From positions 1 to 21,061 of the forward strand of contig JAILHZ010000030.1 of assembly GCA_024695545.1 (NCBI GenBank): a stretch of DNA of 21,061 bases, read 5' to 3'. Under the pieces are notes generated by a model, which was given only the letters and a program-made list of their open reading frames with translations, searched no databases and had not been told where the DNA came from. The translations under genes were made by a program, and so were the position numbers. This document shows positions 19,316 through 21,061 of this stretch, one piece after another. This DNA comes from Clostridiales bacterium (GTDB taxonomy: Bacteria; Bacillota_A; Clostridia; Saccharofermentanales; Saccharofermentanaceae). The first letter of the stretch is position 1. The number at the start of each line of letters is the position of its first letter.

Positions 19316-21061
19316 ATGTTCACAACAGAAGTATTGATTCTCATTGGCGTGATTGCCGCAGGAGTCATCGGACTCACGATCATCCTGTTTGCGATGATCA
19401 AGACAGCAAAGGGTAACGAGGCACTGGTCGTATCCGGTGTCGGCGCCACCGACAAGAACGGAAACCCGAAGATCAAGAGAGCAGGCGGCCGCGTCGTCAT
19501 CCCCTTCATTCAGAAGGCGAAGTACTTTGACCTTTGCGTACGCACAGCAAAAGTATCCGGCGATGTTACGAAGACACAGACGGGTGTTCCGATCAAGATC
19601 GACTGGGCAGTAGCTTACAATCCGGATGTTTCTTCGAATGAGAGCCTGCAGAGAGCGGTCTGCAACTTCCTTGACAAGAATGACAAGGAACTCGAGAGAG
19701 TTATCCTGGATGTTGTGTCCGGCGGTGTCCGTGCAGTAATCGCAAAGATGACCCCGGAAGAGGTCATGAACGGTAAAGACAAGCTGGACGATCAGGTCAA
19801 GGAGTCGATCTCCGCACAGATGAAAGATCTTGGCTTTAACACCATCCTTTCGATCCATGAGGTCGAGGACGCAGAAGACAGCACCTATTACAAGGACTTA
19901 GCCGCCAGAGACAGAGAGACCCGTCGTCGTGATGCGGCCAACATCTCTGCAGAAGCCGAGCAGTCCATGCGTGAGAAGAGAGCGGATACAGACCGTATGG
20001 CTCAGGAAAAAGAACTGGACGCGCTGGTCGCTGTTGCAGAGCGTAAGCGTGATACAGACGTTAAGAAAGCGCAGTTCATGGCAGAGACCGCCCGTGAGCA
20101 GGTCAAGTCTGAAATGGCTGCCGATCTTGAGCAGGAAGCCATCAATCAGCAGCTCGCTGAGAAGCAGGGTACCGTTCAGGTAACGATCGCCGAGCAGGCG
20201 AACCGTGCCGCACTGAAGCAGCAGGAAGTCGAGATCACCAGAGCTGAGACCCAGAAGAAGACCACGGTCATCAATGCTCAGGCCGAGGCTGAGAGAAAGA
20301 AGGCAGAAGCAACCGGTGAAGCAGAGGCGAAGAAAGTATCCGCAGCAGGTAACGCGGAAGCCCAGAAGCTGACCGCGGCCGGTGAGGCGGAAGCTGCTGC
20401 AGTCAGAAAGACGAAGGAAGCTGCCGCTGAGGCAGAGGCCAGAAAGCTCGAAGCAGACGGTGCTGCTGAAGCCAGAAAGAAAGAGGCCGATGGTGCCGCA
20501 ACCGCACGTAAGACAGAGGCTGCCGCAGAGGCAGAAGCCGTCAAGGTACAGGCGGATGCAGAAGCCACCGCGACCATCGCAAAGGGTGAAGCTGAAGCTC
20601 AGGCAATCGCTGCCAAGGGTAAGGCGGAAGCTGAAGCGATCGAAGCAAAAGGTAAGGCAGAAGCTGAGGCTGCACGTGCCCTGTCTGATGCCCAGGCTGC
20701 AAACGACAAGGTAAACTTCGAACTCAAGAGAATTGAGATCGAGCAGAACACCAGAGTACAGGTGGCCACCAATATCGCGACCGTTATGGCTGAGGTCGGT
20801 AAGAACGCTAAGTTCTATGACTTTGGCGGCGGTGCGAAGCAGGAAGGCGGCGGAGATCTGCTGACCGGTATCCTCGGAAGGATCCCGCAGGTATTCGCCA
20901 AGGCAGACATGCAGAACGAGGCCCTGAATGGTGAGGACCTCACCACCACAGTGCAGAAGCTCGTCGCTGCAGTTGCCGATCCGATCAAGGGCAGAAAGAC
21001 CGAGTCGGTCGACAGCAAGGTCGCGAACATCGCAGGCGGAAAAGAAGCCGTAACCACAAAG
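19316..21061 (+). CDS. Flotillin/SPFH-domain protein with very long coiled coil, 3' end cut off
   Basis: 582 codons are open to the window end with no stop. Residues about 5-27 are a membrane segment, and about 30-195 an SPFH/band-7 domain (ALVVSGVGA..., GGRVVIPFIQKAKYFDL, then KDLGFNTILSIHEVED). Residues about 200-460 are coiled coil; from 320 to 461 it is built of roughly 11-residue Ala/Glu/Lys units such as AAGEAEA. The tail from about 462 has a Gly-rich segment and flotillin-like VFAKAD. Flotillins gather at the membrane and organise its microdomains. AGGAGGT lies 7 bp before the ATG. The nearest neighbour is the divergent FHA-ABC transporter. Confidence 0.93.
   Translation, partial: MFTTEVLILIGVIAAGVIGLTIILFAMIKTAKGNEALVVSGVGATDKNGNPKIKRAGGRVVIPFIQKAKYFDLCVRTAKVSGDVTKTQTGVPIKIDWAVAYNPDVSSNESLQRAVCNFLDKNDKELERVILDVVSGGVRAVIAKMTPEEVMNGKDKLDDQVKESISAQMKDLGFNTILSIHEVEDAEDSTYYKDLAARDRETRRRDAANISAEAEQSMREKRADTDRMAQEKELDALVAVAERKRDTDVKKAQFMAETAREQVKSEMAADLEQEAINQQLAEKQGTVQVTIAEQANRAALKQQEVEITRAETQKKTTVINAQAEAERKKAEATGEAEAKKVSAAGNAEAQKLTAAGEAEAAAVRKTKEAAAEAEARKLEADGAAEARKKEADGAATARKTEAAAEAEAVKVQADAEATATIAKGEAEAQAIAAKGKAEAEAIEAKGKAEAEAARALSDAQAANDKVNFELKRIEIEQNTRVQVATNIATVMAEVGKNAKFYDFGGGAKQEGGGDLLTGILGRIPQVFAKADMQNEALNGEDLTTTVQKLVAAVADPIKGRKTESVDSKVANIAGGKEAVTTK

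Noticed and set aside
20278..20577. 99-codon Ala/Ser-rich minus-strand frame
   Set aside because: It is the antisense of the flotillin's Ala/Glu repeats.
1..21061. tRNA, rRNA, insertion sequence or prophage
   Set aside because: No cloverleaf, rRNA core sequence, transposase motif or phage gene was recognised on either strand.

Overview
The window is about 21 kb from a low-to-mid GC Gram-positive bacterium, most likely of the Clostridia. Evidence for this is the strong AGGAGG-type ribosome binding sites, a lipobox lipoprotein, a Lys/Ala-rich DUF6465-type protein, ABC-2 exporters of Firmicute type, and short Rho-independent terminators. I cannot name the genus. No rRNA, tRNA, phage, transposase or CRISPR array was seen. 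Both ends cut through genes.

Layout. Positions 1-3211 (minus strand) hold a partial membrane-anchored protein, a double zinc-ribbon membrane protein just upstream of it, and an AraC-type regulator with an elaborate operator. Positions 3466-7048 (plus) hold a GNAT acetyltransferase, a repeat-filled gap, and a three-gene ABC-2 exporter operon. This operon converges tail-to-tail, sharing stop-codon bases, with a GNAT-pyrophosphatase fusion gene (7045-7839, minus). Positions 8099-11489 (plus) hold a TetR regulator, a histone-H1-like Lys/Ala protein with a DUF6465-like tail, and a NatAB-like two-gene ABC exporter. Positions 12070-19025 (minus) hold a ThrH phosphatase, a large lipoprotein that joins a propeller-like half to a solute-binding half, a small anchored protein, and a two-FHA ABC transporter resembling Rv1747. 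Position 19316 to the end (plus) is a flotillin/SPFH protein with a very long Ala/Glu/Lys coiled coil.

The least explained structure lies between the genes. First, the octamer AAAAGCAC (GTGCTTTT on the other strand) occurs about 22 times, where about 0.6 would be expected by chance. Most intergenic copies sit one per gap, read GTGCTTTT on the sense strand of a neighbouring gene, and have similar flanks. Second, two gaps (about 4004-4277 and 11624-11935) carry arrays of a TCA(C/A)GGGAAA-like block that alternates in orientation every 26-29 bp. Two 90-bp copies keep the block spacing exactly while the spacers differ. Third, the last 11 codons and stop of the FHA-ABC gene are tandemly duplicated as 35-bp units. 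Envelope functions dominate the coding content: four transport or uptake proteins, flotillin, and zinc-ribbon/membrane proteins.
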